From Nymphaea colorata (Eukaryota > Streptophyta > Magnoliopsida > Nymphaeales > Nymphaeaceae), in the NCBI RefSeq assembly GCF_008831285.2, contig NC_045140.1, positions 29,321,981 through 29,364,480 on the forward strand: a DNA stretch of 42,500 nucleotides, written 5' to 3'. Of the stretch, positions 31,420 to 42,500 are shown piece after piece (the first letter of the stretch is position 1; every line of letters begins with the position of its first letter). The notes under the pieces were generated by a model, which had not been told where the DNA came from, made no database searches, and saw only the letters and a program-made list of their open reading frames with translations. A program made the position numbers and the translations under genes.

Positions 31420-32079
31420 GGATTTGGATCCTTTGTAATGGTATGAAAGAAATCATATTTTGGCTCATTTGCGAGTTTCGACTCTCTCTCCTCTCCGAGG
31501 ATTCCATCTCTTCGACCCCCTCTCTCAACCGAGTAGGAGCGTCTCCACCATTGAATCACCTTGGCCGGTATCGTCTCCTTAACCCCCTTGTAGTTTCGGG
31601 TGGGAGTTCTGTTTTTGCTTAGGTTCTTGCTAGTTTGCTTGATTTCCTGCTTTAGCCCGGGCTTAGACCCATCGTCCGCCTCGTGGTACCTCGGAGGCCG
31701 TAGGCCAAAGACACGACCACCGCGGGCCTAGCCGTCCTATTTGGGATTTGGGCGTGGTTTGTTCGTTAGCTGTGGATTGTTTGTGGTTTGTGTGTGAGTT
31801 GCAAGTGGATATTTGTATCGAACGCGCTTGTAAAGGCTCGCATTCGATCTTAGTTTGATTGTAGTAGGATAAGCCTTAGTTAGGTGTTTGGTAAAGGGTT
31901 ACCCGCTCTTGTATTCCATTACCTTGGGATTTTTGCGCCGGGGTCCTGTCCAGCCGGGTAGACCTTGTATTTAATTTGCTAGGATTTTTTGGTTTTTAGA
32001 TTACCTCAAGGAGACTTGGGAACTAGGACTCGTGCTTGGTTCGCGCTTTCTAGCCGCAACCGGGTGAGTGCCTAACAAT

Positions 32080-32091
32080 TGGTATCAGAGC
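32080..32091 (+). other. Primer-binding site of element D (initiator tRNA-Met)
   Basis: TGGTATCAGAGC, 2 bp after the LTR end, identical to that of C. Confidence 0.93.
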
Positions 32092-32645
32092 TACCTTGCG
32101 GTATATTCCGTTTGTTTGAGCACCCGAAGACTGAAGAATCGGCTTCACCAAAGGCAGCTTGTTCGGTTTTCTTGTCAGAGGGCAGATTAGGCAGTGGCTT
32201 TCTAGTTGATATTTTGGATTTCTGTCAGTGGTCAGTTTCGGTCTTCTTGTGTTCACGGTTACCGTAGATTAGTGTAGTTCTAGGCTTCGCTTGCTCCCTT
32301 TTAGCAAGTGTAGGGCTGTACGCCTTGTACACCCGAGGGTAGCCAAGCTTGAGGTGCGTCGCCGAGACACCAGGCGGGTGTGGCGATTTAGGCTCCTTGA
32401 GCCCGGCCGAGAGCGAAGCGGGACTGCCGAGGCGCTAAGGCGTAGCGCGGCAGTAGACAGGCCAACCCGTCTCCCTTGCATTAGAACGCACGCGGCATCA
32501 GCGGCAGCGGCAGCGTGCAGAGGGCAGATTCAGTCTAGTTAGGCCAGCGTAGTTTAAGAGTGGCAGTTTTTCAGATTTTGGAATTTTAGGTCAGCTTAGT
32601 TTAGGAATCGTTACAGTGTTGCCTTGGCGGTTTCAAGCCATCCAA
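32092..32645 (+). other. Element D leader between PBS and gag
   Basis: 554 bases without a gene. The middle carries the hairpin chain shared with C; the outer parts are T-rich with GGCAG/CGGCAG repeats (about 32490-32530). Length and layout match the C leader almost exactly. Confidence 0.7.
32288..32478 (+). other. Structured leader RNA of element D, with twin GAG-bulge hairpins
   Basis: Stems in order: CTTGCT/AGCAAG (32290-32308); GGG-c-TGTAC/GTACACCC with loop GCCTT (32313-32334); TCGCC + bulge GAG + ACACC, loop AGGCG, GGTGT + GGCGA (32359-32386); GGCTC/GAGCC (32391-32403); CTGCC + bulge GAG + GCGCTA, loop AGGCG, TAGCGC + GGCAG (32424-32453). A weaker stem follows. Bulges and loops are kept relative to C while stem pairs change on both sides. 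Confidence 0.75.
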
Positions 32646-35600
32646 ATGGCCAAATCCAAGAAGAACCTCAACGTTGAGGAAGGCACCGCCGATGAGGGCC
32701 AAACCGAGGCTCCTCATCAAACTGAATCCGTAGAGATTCAAGACCCCCTTGCCGGTCGCATCCTACAGCTAGAGCGGGACTTTAACCGCTGGAAAAGAGA
32801 GATGCACAACATGGACCAGCAACGAAGAAATGAGGCTGTCCGTAGAGAGGAAGAACAACAACGAGAAACCAATGAGATGAAGGGCATGCTTAAAGCAATT
32901 ACAGCCCACCTCAACATTGGTACCGATCGACCAACCTCGGACCCCTCTACATCAGGTCGAGACAAGGGCAAGAGCAGATATGTCGAAGCGGACACCCATG
33001 ACGCTTCACATCTAGGCACCCCTCGTGAAGGTGCCGGAAGGGGCAGAATGCACCCACCGCCGGATCGCACTCAACAAGAGATGCGAAGTTCCTTCCAACA
33101 GCAACGCATTGGAAATCATAGCCAAAGCCGAAGCTTTTATGGCTCGGAAGGAGAGGAGGGTGAATCTCCTCAAAGAGAAAGAAGAAGAACCAGCTCTCGT
33201 CAAGAAGAGAGAAGAACCCCCACCGTTAGATACGAATTTCCTAAGTTCAATGGGGAAGGATTGCGAGAGTGGCTCTTCATGGCAGAGTGTTACTTTGTTT
33301 GTCATCGTATTCTGGAGGAAGAATGGATAGAAATCGCGGCCGCCAACACCACTGGTGATGCCACGACCCAATATCTCTGGTTTGATCACAAAACTAGAGA
33401 GCCAACTTGGGAGAAGTTCAAAGCGAGCTTCCAACTCCGATTCGGTGAATCCACCTATTTGGACTACGACGAAGACTCGAAAAAGTTAGTCCAAAGAACG
33501 ACTGTACCAGCCTACCACAAGGAATTCATCCGTTTGGCTAGCCGAGTCCAATGGACCGAGAAGGCACTTATTGGAGCCTTCAAAGGTGGATTGAAGCAAG
33601 AGGTTGTCCTGGAAATGAAAGTTCAAAATTATGACACCCTCGAAGAATGTTTTGCCATGGCGCGTATATGTGAAGAGCGCCTTGAGGAGAAGCGAGCCTT
33701 AAAAAGGACTCACAAGTTTGACAAGCAGAAGAAGAAACCGGCGTTCTCTTCTAGCTCACGGCCTAGGGGTAATGAATCAACTCCCTTCCCACCTCGACGG
33801 GAGTTCAAGGCCGATACAAGATCCGGTAGGAGCCCCCCTACCCGCTACCTCACACCGAAGCAAATTGAGGAATATCGAAGAAAAGGCTTATGCTATCATT
33901 GTGAGGCCAAATGGGACAAGAACCATCAATGCAAATCCTTCTTCCATGTGATGGTAGTGAATGATCCCGAAACCAGCACCAGCTCGGATAGTGAATCATC
34001 CACGAGTTCACCTTCCAGCTCGAGTTCCTCTTCCGAGGAAGAGGTACAAACAAAGAGAAAAGCCAAGAGGCCAGTAAGAGAAGAAAAGAAACAAGAGGAG
34101 ACTCAAAAAGCCGAAGGCAAGACCGATGAAGGAGAGTCTCTTCACACCATGCAAGACCCCCACAAGCCCAACGCCATGAGAGTATTTGGGCGTATCAACG
34201 GGCAAAAAGTTTTGATTTTGCTTGATTGTGGAGCAACGAATAACTTCCTAACGGAGGAAGCCGCTCAACGATGCAATGTTGCCTTGCAACCAAGTAAACC
34301 CCAAACTATTGTCGTGGGAGGGGGTCACCGGCTGAAGTGCATGCACGAGGTTAAGGACATGGAGGTCACCATCAAGAAACGTACCTTCAAAGTTGACTCG
34401 TTGGTCATACCCTTGGATGGAGTCGACTTAGTCCTAGGCATGTCTTGGTTCTTATCGTGGAAGGATATCCACTGGGATGTCAAGAATTTCTCTATGACGT
34501 TCATTCCAGAGCTTGATGGGGAGCCCATCACGTTGCAAGGACTAGCCAGCACGACAAGTCCTAAGGCCGCCCTGCGTTGCCTCAACCAGGAGCAGCCCGC
34601 TTGCTGGGTCCTTACGCTAGCTACAAATGTTCCGGGATCGGATGAGTCAATTGAAGAACCGATCCCACCCTCAATTCAGAACGTGTTGAACGAGTTTCCC
34701 GAGATCTTTGCGGAACCGAAAGGCCTACCTCCTCAGAGGGCCTATGACCACCGCATAGTACTCACGCAAGGCGCTGAGTCTGTAAACGTGAGGCCTTATC
34801 GGTATGGGCATAGTCAGAAGGCGGAAATAGAACGCCTCGTGAAAGAGATGCTCCAGGATGGTATCATCCGACCTAGCTGTAGTCCGTTCTCCTCTCCAGT
34901 ACTCCTGGTTAAGAAAAAGGACAACACATGGAGGTTCTGTATTGACTACAGAGCATTGAATGAAGTAACCGTCAAGGATCGGCACCCAATACCGGTCATA
35001 GAATTTGTTGTTGGATGAGCTCGCCGGCGCCACAATCTTTTCAAAGATAGACCTTCGCGCCGGCTATCATCAAATAAGAATGCAAGGCGAAGATATCTCT
35101 AAGACTGCTTTCCGGACGCACGAAGGGCATTACGAATTCTTAGTAATGCCGTTTGGGTTAACAAACGCACCAGCCACCTTTCAGAGGTGCATGAACGACG
35201 TATTTCGGGAGCACCTACGCAGTTTTATCTTGGTCTTCTTTGACGACATCCTCATCTACAGCAAGAGTGAGGAAAAGCATCGGGAACACCTGAGCATAAC
35301 GCTAAGCATATTGAAGGAACATCAGCTTTTTGCGAAGATGTCCAAGTGTAGCTTTGGACAATCTTCAATTGGGTATCTCGGGCACATCGTGGTGCAAGAA
35401 GGGGTGCGGGCAGACCCCGAAAAATTGCACGCCATGGAGAAATGGCCACTGCCCAAAGATTTAAAAGGTCTACGAGGCTTCCTTGGACTCACAGGGTACT
35501 ACAAGAGGTTTATACAAGGATACGGTATTATTGCACAACCTCTAACCCAAATGCTGAAAAAAGGAGCTTTTCAGTGGACAGAGAAATCTAGGGTCGCATT

Positions 35601-37789
35601 TGACAAACTCAAATCGGCCTTGATGACCGCTCCAGTTTTGACACTCCCCGACTTCACCAAGACCTTTACAATTGAAACCGATGCATGTGAAGTTGGCGTT
35701 GGGGCCGTACTCGGCCAAGAGGATCATCCCATCGCATACATGTCGAAGGCCCTAACCAGTAGGGCGAAACCTCTCTCAACGTATGAGAAGGAATTGCTTG
35801 CCATTGTGATTGCGGTGGAGAAATGGCGTCCTTATCTGATTGGACGCAGATTTATAGTAGGGACCGATCAGAATAGTTTGAGATACATGCTTAAGCAACG
35901 TGTATCCACCCCCACACAGCAACGCTGGTTAGCCAAATTATTGGGGTACGATTTTGAGATCGAATACAAGAAAGGTCCTGAAAATAAGGCGGCCGATTCC
36001 CTATCACGCCTTACCGAACAGTTCATGACATTGTCAGTGGTGGAAACCAACTTATGGGTACGATTGGCCAACGATCAAGATAATGACCAATCGACCAAGT
36101 TACTTAAGGCTGCAGAAAAGCAGAATCCGGGTTCCATCCCTTTACATTCGGTTAAAGGGGATCTTCTTTTTAGGAAGGGTCGAGCTGTTGTCCCTCCTAA
36201 TTCAGAGCTGAAACGAGAACTTCTGCAGCATTTCCATGACTCGCCTGCTGTAGGACACGAAGGGGTCGTGAAGACCGTAAGTAGAGTCAAGGCCCAGTTC
36301 TGGTGGCGAGGACTGAAGGCCGACGTGCAAAGATATATCCGTCAGTGCAAAATCTGCCAGAGGGAGAAATATGAGGCGATCAAGCCTCCCGGGCACCTAA
36401 ATCCTCTCCCCATCCCTACACGACCATGGACGGTTATCACCATGGATTTCATTGATGCTATGCCTCGCTCAGAAGGAAAAGAGGCAATACTAGTTGTGGT
36501 TGATAGGCTGTCTAAATACAGCCACTTTGCACCATTGCCACGGCTGTACCAAGGGCCAATGGTGGCTCATGTCTTCCAGGAGTACGTTGGAAAGCTCCAC
36601 GGGATGCCTCAGACGATCATCTGCGACAGAGACTCAATTTTTATGAGCGCGTTCTGGAAGGAGTACATGAAGACGTTAGGTACAGAACTTCGGTTCAGCA
36701 CTGCCCATCACCCGCAAACCGACGGGCAAAGCGAGATTGTAAATCGGTCTCTCGAGACTTATCTCAGATGCTTCGCGGGAGAAAGACCTAATTCATGGGT
36801 CAAATACTTACCCTGGGCCGAGTGGTCTTACAACACGAGTTGGCACTCGTCTGCAGGGATGACTCCCTATGAGGCAGTCTATGGGTTTCCACCTCCCACA
36901 ATTCCTACGTATGAGGGAGGTAGTGCTTTAGAAGATAACGTGGACTGCGAGCTGCGCACAAGAGAAGAGGTCCTGGACTCCTTAAAACAAAATTTGATTA
37001 AGGCGCAGAACAGGATGAAGCAGGTCTACGATAAGGGTAGACAAGACCGAGAATTTGAAGAGGGGCAGTACGTATGGTTGAAGAGGCTTCCTCTGAAGCA
37101 GAAGTCTCTAATGGGGCCGCCATACTCGAAACTTCTGCCACGTTACTATGGGCCATATCCCATATTACAGAAAGTCAGCAAGGCCACATACCGATTGGGA
37201 TTGCCCAGAGAGGCACAAGTCCACCCTATGTTTCATGTCTCTCGCTTGAAACCACATCAAGGCGAGATACCGACTAGAGTGGAACACGTGCCAGACCAGT
37301 TGCCAACGCCTTACAGAATTTTAAAGCACAGATACACGAGAAGGCAAGGCAGAACAAGGCATGAACAAGGTCGAGTGGGAAGGCCCCGACCAAGGAACCT
37401 CTTGGGAAGAATTTGGGTCAGTTGCTCATCGTTTTCCCTCTTCCAGCGCTCGAGGACAAGCGCAAGGTAGGGAGGGGGAATCTGTTACGGACCTACCAGA
37501 TGGTCCAGACCCAGGCGAGGCTGAACAGCCCGAGCCAAGCACTAGACGGAGAAGAGCGTCAGATTTATGGGTTCGGTCTTTGCAGCACTTAGCCGAAGAA
37601 GCTCCCAAAGAGGCTAACGAAGCACCCGGTCAGGTTGCAGTGGGAGGAGCGGGAGGAGCAGCCACGTCCGCAACGGTGCTCGAACAGGATGAACCTCAGG
37701 GTCACACTGAACCGGTTGTAGAACTCACCGAGCGTAGGCTAGACGCACCCAAATCGAGTTCGACTTTCTCAACCCGCGAGGTCGTCTAA
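32646..37789 (+). pseudogene. Element D gag-pol polyprotein with two frameshifts
   Basis: Related to the C polyprotein throughout. Start MAKSKK at 32646 (an in-frame ATG at 32616 is less likely). The first frame (to 35018) holds gag with the knuckle at residues 416-429, a Ser/Glu-rich linker, protease D527-C-G-A and the first part of RT. One extra base near 34990-35005, just before RT motif A, shifts the frame. The second frame (about 35005-37365) holds RT with FFDD, RNase H, integrase (HHCC, DDE) and the GPY module. A 2-base loss near 37360-37375 shifts it again inside the chromodomain. The third frame (to 37789) holds TSWEEFG and the 101-codon U3 tail. The protein is therefore split in RT and in the chromodomain; no catalytic motif is otherwise missing except the Cys beside the protease Asp. 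Confidence 0.93.
37469..37480 (+). other. Polypurine tract, element D
   Basis: AGGGAGGGGGAA followed by TC and the TGTTACGG start of the 3' LTR. Confidence 0.85.
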
Positions 37790-37908
37790 GACCAAGGGTC
37801 TTAAGCGAATGGCTCGGTCAATCAGACCGAGCCCTTATACTCCAAATGCGAAGTGAGGGCGCTTACCCTCACGAGGTCCCCCTCCTTGGGCTCACAAGGT
37901 TCAAGGAG
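37787..37908 (+). other. Four-hairpin block in U3, element D 3' LTR
   Basis: Hairpin 1 pairs TAAGACC with GGTCTTA (37787-37803) and includes the stop codon TAA. Hairpin 2 pairs GGCTCGGTC with GACCGAGCC (37811-37833). Hairpin 3 pairs GTGAGGG with CCCTCAC (37853-37872). Hairpin 4 pairs CTCCTTG with CAAGGAG (37882-37908). All stems are perfect. Confidence 0.7.
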
Positions 37909-38096
37909 TCGATTTTAGTACTTAGGCGTTTTTAGCATTTGATCTTCGTTTTTATTAACTCATTTTACTTAGCGCCTTGGAGAATTGAAGTAGAGACCTA
38001 AGCCGGCGGGTTGTGCCGAGCGCACTTAAGTTTTGGACTTTGGTTTTTGGATCCGCGCATGTAAATATCGGATCATATTAGGATTGTATATAAGGA

Positions 38097-38103
38097 TTTG
38101 GAT
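38097..38103 (+). promoter_or_regulatory. TATA box, element D 3' LTR
   Basis: TATATAA. It points toward the remaining C and B LTR ends and the repeat region on the right of the window. Confidence 0.5.
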
Positions 38104-40662
38104 CCTTTGTAATGGTATGAAAGAAATCATATTTTGGCTCATTTGCGAGTTTCGACTCTCTCTCCTCTCCGAGGATTCCATCTCTTCGACCCCCTCTCTC
38201 AACCGAGTAGGAGTGTCTCCACCATTGAATCCCCTTGCCCCCGTCGTCCGGGTAGACCTCGGCCTCAAGGAAGAAAAACAAGGCGGATCCCCTCCCACCG
38301 GCGGTGATCCCTCCTCGTCCACGCTTGCCTCTACGTTGAAGATCAACAGCCCGAACATTGGTGCCTTCCCCTTGAACACGAAGGAGAAGAAAGGCTGAGT
38401 TCGGCACAAGAGAAGATCGAAGTCCCCAAGGCTTCGATTCGACGGCTTAACAAGGTTAGTACTCGGATCATTGAACTCTTCCATTCGGCTTGGAGTTGTT
38501 CGCTTCCGGAGCCTCACCCGCGACCTAGGCCCTTTGCTCGGCATACCCGAGTGACTGGTTTGAGGATCCACGGTGCCCCTCCCTTGGTGCACTCTCTTCC
38601 CCGCTTGGAATCGGTTTTCTATCCGTAGGAACCAACCCAAGCCACCCTCACGGTTCACGACGGCTGCATCAACAAAAAGATCACTTCCACCGTCGGATCC
38701 AAATTGAAGTTGGCGAGAAATCCAGCTGCTTTGAAGGACTCAAAATCACGGTTCAATATCGAGGTTTGGGCACCAAAACCACTTCATTGGAATCGCCTCA
38801 TCGTGCTGAGCAACATAGATGAATTTGGGCAAATTCGGCCCACGAGAAAGTAAAAATCGCCTCGGCCGGAAATCTGGTCGGAGCTAAGACGCCGCTGCAA
38901 TTCCCGGCGTCAACCATTGTTCCCGGCGTGAAGGACAGTCCTGCCCCTCCGCCATCAAAGGCCCTTGCAGATTCGAGAAGGGCACAAGCGTCAATTCGGA
39001 CGAGGAGCTAACCCTAGCCGCGGTGCGTGAAGGATCGCTTCCTCCTTGGCCGCCGGTCTATTCCGGGAAAGTTCCCCTACCGCAAATCCTAGCCGTTCGA
39101 TTCTACACGTGTCTCACATCTGTTAACCCGCGTCACACCTTGTCCTCGTAGCCTGCCATCTGTCCTCACCAGCCAACCTAGTCCCATCCGAAAATCCCTC
39201 TTGGATCCCGAGCTCTCAGCTCGCACCCCACAGCCAGCCGCTTTCCTTTTTGGTGTACTCTTCTTATCGCCAACCCTAACGCCTCAGCCCTCCATCGCGC
39301 CACTTGTCCGCATCTCAGCCGCCCTTCGCCACCTCATCTCTCCACGTGTATGCCACCTGTCCCGCTTGGTCCCACTCGAGTCCTCGTCCAGCCCACGCGG
39401 CTGCCACCTCACCAACCCGCGTGAAACCCCCTCCACTTCTTTTGGAAACTCCCTAGCCGCACGCCTCATTTCCTATCTTCTTGCTCGTCCTCCTTCATCC
39501 TCGAGTCAAACTCTAACCCGCATCAAATCTGGACCGCCCCTTACCTCCACGTGTCACCCATCCATTGTGAGAGAGAGAACTCAAGATCCCTCGGGTGCCA
39601 CCTCGCCCCTTGCCGAAATCCTTTGGCAATCCCCTCCGATCTTCTTCCTACCTTCTAGGAAAGTGATCGCCAACTCCCTCTTTCTCGCTAGCCTTTCCCC
39701 TAGCGAGCTACTCTTGACCGTTGATCTTGCCACGTGGCAAGACCCGACGCACTCTCTTGGCTAGACCGCCAAGTCCGAGCCCACCTAGCTAGGTCAACCT
39801 CACGCGTCGCCAAACCTAGGAGTTCACTACCCACCCTCGATCCGAACCCACTTGACCTTAGGACTTAGTCAACCCTTTGACTTCTAGACTTAGCCCACTA
39901 GGTCAACCCTCCAGCTTGACCTAACCCTAGTCTCCTCGAGGCTACCTCGAGATTGCCCGAACCTACTTCACCCGGACCCATCACTTGGTCCAGTAGTCAA
40001 CCTACCTTCTAGAACCCACTACCGCACTCGGTCTCTCTTGACCAATTCCCCCGAGCTTAGGCTCTACCCTAGCCAACCCACATTGGCCTACCCTCTTAGT
40101 TAGAAACCCTAACACCCCTCCTAAACCTCATCTCTCCCTCGGCCTACCCCATCCTTAACCTCTCTTAACCAGACCGACCATACCCTTCTAGAGCCCAGCC
40201 GTTGCCGAGCCCAGCCATGCCTTAGTTAGGATTAGGTGTAGCTGTTCCGTCGACCGCCCTCGTGGTCAACCCTCTTCCGTCGGCACCCTGCCGGCGCCCG
40301 TGGCCGAGCCAAAACCGCAGGAGGAAGGTAGGCGCTGCCGATCCCGGCACTCGCCCCCCTCGTCACTCTGCCGAAGTCGTGCGACCGCAATAGCATCGTC
40401 GCTCCCGGACGCGCGCTTCCTGCCGTCCTACCGCCTGCACCGTCGTCGCTCACAGCGCGCGCCAGCCGCGGCTGAGCACTCCCTGCCGGCCCTCTCTCAC
40501 ATGCTAGCGCCATCAGCGACCAGCTGCGGTCGGGCCGAGCGCTTCCCGTCGGCCCCTTCGCACTTGCAGCAAGCTCCGTGGAGGCTCGCCTCAAGTGGAC
40601 TTCTCTGGTCCGTAGCTGCAATATCCGAGGCACGGTATTCGCCTCGGATCTCAGCCGGTGTA

Positions 40663-40681
40663 GCCAAGGAATCACCTTGGC
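40663..40681 (+). other. Conserved LTR hairpin near U5, element D
   Basis: GCCAAGG pairs with CCTTGGC around AATCA, followed by CCGGTA as in B and C. The right end of the 5' LTR deletion falls in this loop. Confidence 0.5.
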
Positions 40682-41193
40682 CGGTATCGTCTCCTTAACC
40701 CCCTTGTAGTTTCGGGTGGGAGTTCTGTTTTTGCTTAGGTTCTTGCTAGTTTGCTTGATTTCCTGCTTTAGCCCGGGCTTAGACCCATCGTCCGCCTCGT
40801 GGTACCTCGGAGGCCGTAGGCCAAAGACACGACCACCGCGGGCCTAGCCGTCCTATTTGGGATTTGGGCGTGGTTTGTTCGTAAGCTGTGGATTGTTTGT
40901 GGTTTGTGTGTGAGTTGTGAGTGGATATTTGTATCGAACGCGCTTGTAAAGCCTCGCATTCGATCTTAGTTTGATTGTAGTAGGATAAGCCTTAGTTAGG
41001 TGTTTGGTAAAGGGTTACCCGCTCTTGTATTCCATTACCTTGGGATTTTTGTGCCGGGGTCTTGTCCGGCCGGGTAGACCTTGTATTTAATTTGCTAGGA
41101 TTTTTTGGTTTTTAGATTACCTCAAGGAGACTTGGGAACTAGGACTCGTGCTTGGTTCGCGCTTTCTAGCCACAACCGGGTGAGTGCCTAACA

Positions 41194-41198
41194 GGCCG
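41194..41198 (+). repeat. Target-site duplication of element D, right copy
   Basis: GGCCG, identical to 30804-30808. The C LTR sequence resumes immediately after. Confidence 0.95.
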
Positions 41199-41509
41199 TT
41201 AGTAGTGGTTTGCGTGGTTTGTGAGTGAGTTGCGAGTGAATTCATATTGTATCGCTCACGTTGTGTAAGGCCTCATCAGCCCCATTAGTCGCTTGTACTA
41301 GGCTATCCGTAGTTAGGTCTTGGAAGGGTTAACCGCGACTTGTATCTCCCTACCTAATTGGGTTTGCGCCGGGGTCCTGTCCGGCCGGGTAGTACTCTGT
41401 ATTTAATTGTTTAGGATTTTCGGTTTTTAGAATAGGCCTCAAGAAGGTCCTGGGAAGATTAGGATTGCATTGGTCGGATATTCTTAGGCCAACCGGTGCG
41501 GTCCTAACA
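41199..41509 (+). repeat. Element C 3' LTR, right part
   Basis: It resumes at TTAGTAGTGG, where the left part stopped, and ends CCTAACA like the 5' LTR at 21733. Only a couple of substitutions are seen against the 5' LTR in this piece. Confidence 0.95.
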
Positions 41510-41514
41510 AGAGA
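41510..41514 (+). repeat. Target-site duplication of element C, right copy
   Basis: AGAGA, identical to 17832-17836. Confidence 0.92.
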
Positions 41515-41575
41515 CCTGGGAAGGTAGGTCGCTCTGGGTTAGGAATTTAGAGTCCTAGCAGGAGTGGGCCTAACA
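41515..41575 (+). repeat. Family B 3' LTR, last 61 bp
   Basis: Sequence after the C duplication ends GGGCCTAACA, the same TAACA end as the C and D LTRs. The next five bases (GGTGT) would be the B target site, but the left partner is gone because the 5' half of B is missing. Confidence 0.8.
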
Positions 41576-41580
41576 GGTGT

Positions 41581-42410
<830 letters not shown>

Positions 42411-42500
42411 CTTAAATAGGAGACTCGTTCAACTTGTGGCCTCTCAACTTTGGAGTGCCCCTATTTGTCCCTTTGGAACAGGGCACCGGATCGGGTGAGA
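42411..42500. other. Unassigned flanking DNA
   Basis: Ninety bases with no match to the other parts of the window and no visible gene. Confidence 0.5.

Larger units (their letters stand above)
30809..32077 (+). repeat. Element D 5' LTR, with a 2442-bp internal deletion
   Basis: TGTTACGG...GCCTAACA. Compared with the 3' LTR, bases 38232-40673 are missing; the joint is GAATC at 31553-31557, and GAATC occurs at both deletion ends. The pol-tail frame, four-hairpin block (31113-31234) and TATA box (31413-31419) are kept. The donor-like site, CACGTG boxes, GTCAAC-rich and GC-rich parts are lost. The deletion also cuts through the conserved GCCAAGG hairpin. Confidence 0.95.
30809..41193 (+). mobile_element. 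Element D: Ty3/gypsy chromovirus nested in the C 3' LTR
   Basis: 10,385 bp, bounded by GGCCG duplications. It comprises a 5' LTR of 1269 bp (internally deleted), an internal region of 5405 bp with PBS and polypurine tract, and a full 3' LTR of 3711 bp. Shared LTR sequence differs at about 14 of 1269 positions by eye (1.1%), about half the divergence of the C LTRs, in line with D being the last to insert. The polyprotein has two frameshifts, so D is not autonomous as it stands, although C could in principle supply proteins. Confidence 0.95.
37483..41193 (+). repeat. Element D 3' LTR (3711 bp, complete)
   Basis: TGTTACGG...GCCTAACA. It contains the tail frame (37484-37789), four-hairpin block (37787-37908), TATA box (38097-38103), pyrimidine patch (about 38157), donor-like AAG|GTTAGT (38454), CACGTG boxes (39106, 39343, 39548, 39731), a GTCAAC/TTGAC-rich stretch (about 39790-40060), GC-rich part (about 40230-40620), hairpin 40663-40681 and acceptor-like CTTTAG (40771). 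Open frames in it on both strands, including one of 187 codons at 39201, have no recognisable product. Confidence 0.95.
17837..41509 (+). mobile_element. Element C: complete Ty3/gypsy chromovirus, interrupted by element D
   Basis: It is bounded by AGAGA duplications and by LTRs TGTTA...TAACA. Without D and its duplicated target bases it is about 13.3 kb: 5' LTR 3897 bp, internal region 5500 bp (21734-27233), 3' LTR 3886 bp in two pieces. It has a PBS, a polypurine tract and one continuous gag-pol frame. The LTRs differ at roughly 85-90 positions by my by-eye count (about 2.2%) plus an 11-bp indel. The element inserted into the B 3' LTR, so it is younger than B and older than D. Tekay/Del is the most likely clade, inferred from LTR length, PBS and chromodomain; it was not tested with a tree. 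Confidence 0.93.

Noticed and set aside
31551-31560. Splicing as the cause of the short D 5' LTR
   Set aside because: The missing segment has no GT-AG ends and is bounded by GAATC direct repeats, which fits a microhomology deletion.
38026-38658. 210-codon minus-strand frame in the D 3' LTR
   Set aside because: Spans TATA box and transcription start of the LTR on the opposite strand, with no domain; only partly present in the 5' LTR because of the deletion.
39201-39764. 187-codon open frame in the D 3' LTR
   Set aside because: Pro/Ser-rich low-complexity translation in a C-rich part of the LTR, no domain, not preserved at the matching place in B or C.

Overview
The window is plant nuclear DNA made almost entirely of nested Ty3/gypsy LTR retrotransposons of the chromovirus type, and I see no host gene. 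The lineage call rests on gag-protease-RT-RNase H-integrase-chromodomain in one frame, a primer-binding site matching initiator tRNA-Met, a polypurine tract abutting the 3' LTR, and very long LTRs (3.7-3.95 kb). Together these fit the Tekay/Del clade of seed plants; the species cannot be told. All elements lie on the + strand.

Layout. 1-658 is the R/U5-like part of an LTR of a related, diverged family, cut by the window edge. At 659 an element of family A begins: LTR plus leader (659-3743), a gag-pol frame (3744-8993) with three in-frame stops, then a second A LTR (from 8666). That LTR is followed by A leader and the first codons of A gag again, so A forms an LTR-internal-LTR-internal tandem. 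At 11861/11862 the second A gag switches abruptly to the late RT region of family B, followed by B RNase H, integrase, chromodomain and 3' LTR (13946-17836, resuming 41515-41575). Element C (17837-41509, target-site duplication AGAGA) is inserted in that B LTR. Its 5' LTR is 3897 bp and its 1657-codon gag-pol frame (22306-27279) is uninterrupted. Element D (30809-41193, target-site duplication GGCCG) is inserted in the C 3' LTR. D has an internally deleted 5' LTR, two frameshifts and a complete 3711-bp 3' LTR. The order B, then C, then D agrees with my by-eye LTR divergences (C about 2.2%, D about 1.1%). After the B LTR ends at 41575 the window shows a short tandem/inverted repeat of about 200-bp units (to 42410) and about 90 bp of unassigned DNA.

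Most interesting signals. (1) In all four families the pol frame runs through the LTR boundary in the same codon phase and encodes an 83-108 residue tail in U3, with a basic K/R-A-S-D/E-x-W motif and a Gly/Ala-rich motif. (2) Just after the tail's stop codon, U3 of B, C and D carries four consecutive hairpins whose stems differ by compensatory changes. (3) In the C and D leaders, between PBS and gag, a hairpin with a GAG bulge and an AGGCG-type pentaloop occurs twice per element, again with compensatory stem changes; this could be an RNA packaging or translation signal. (4) C and D carry Asn or Cys in place of Ser/Thr next to the protease catalytic Asp.
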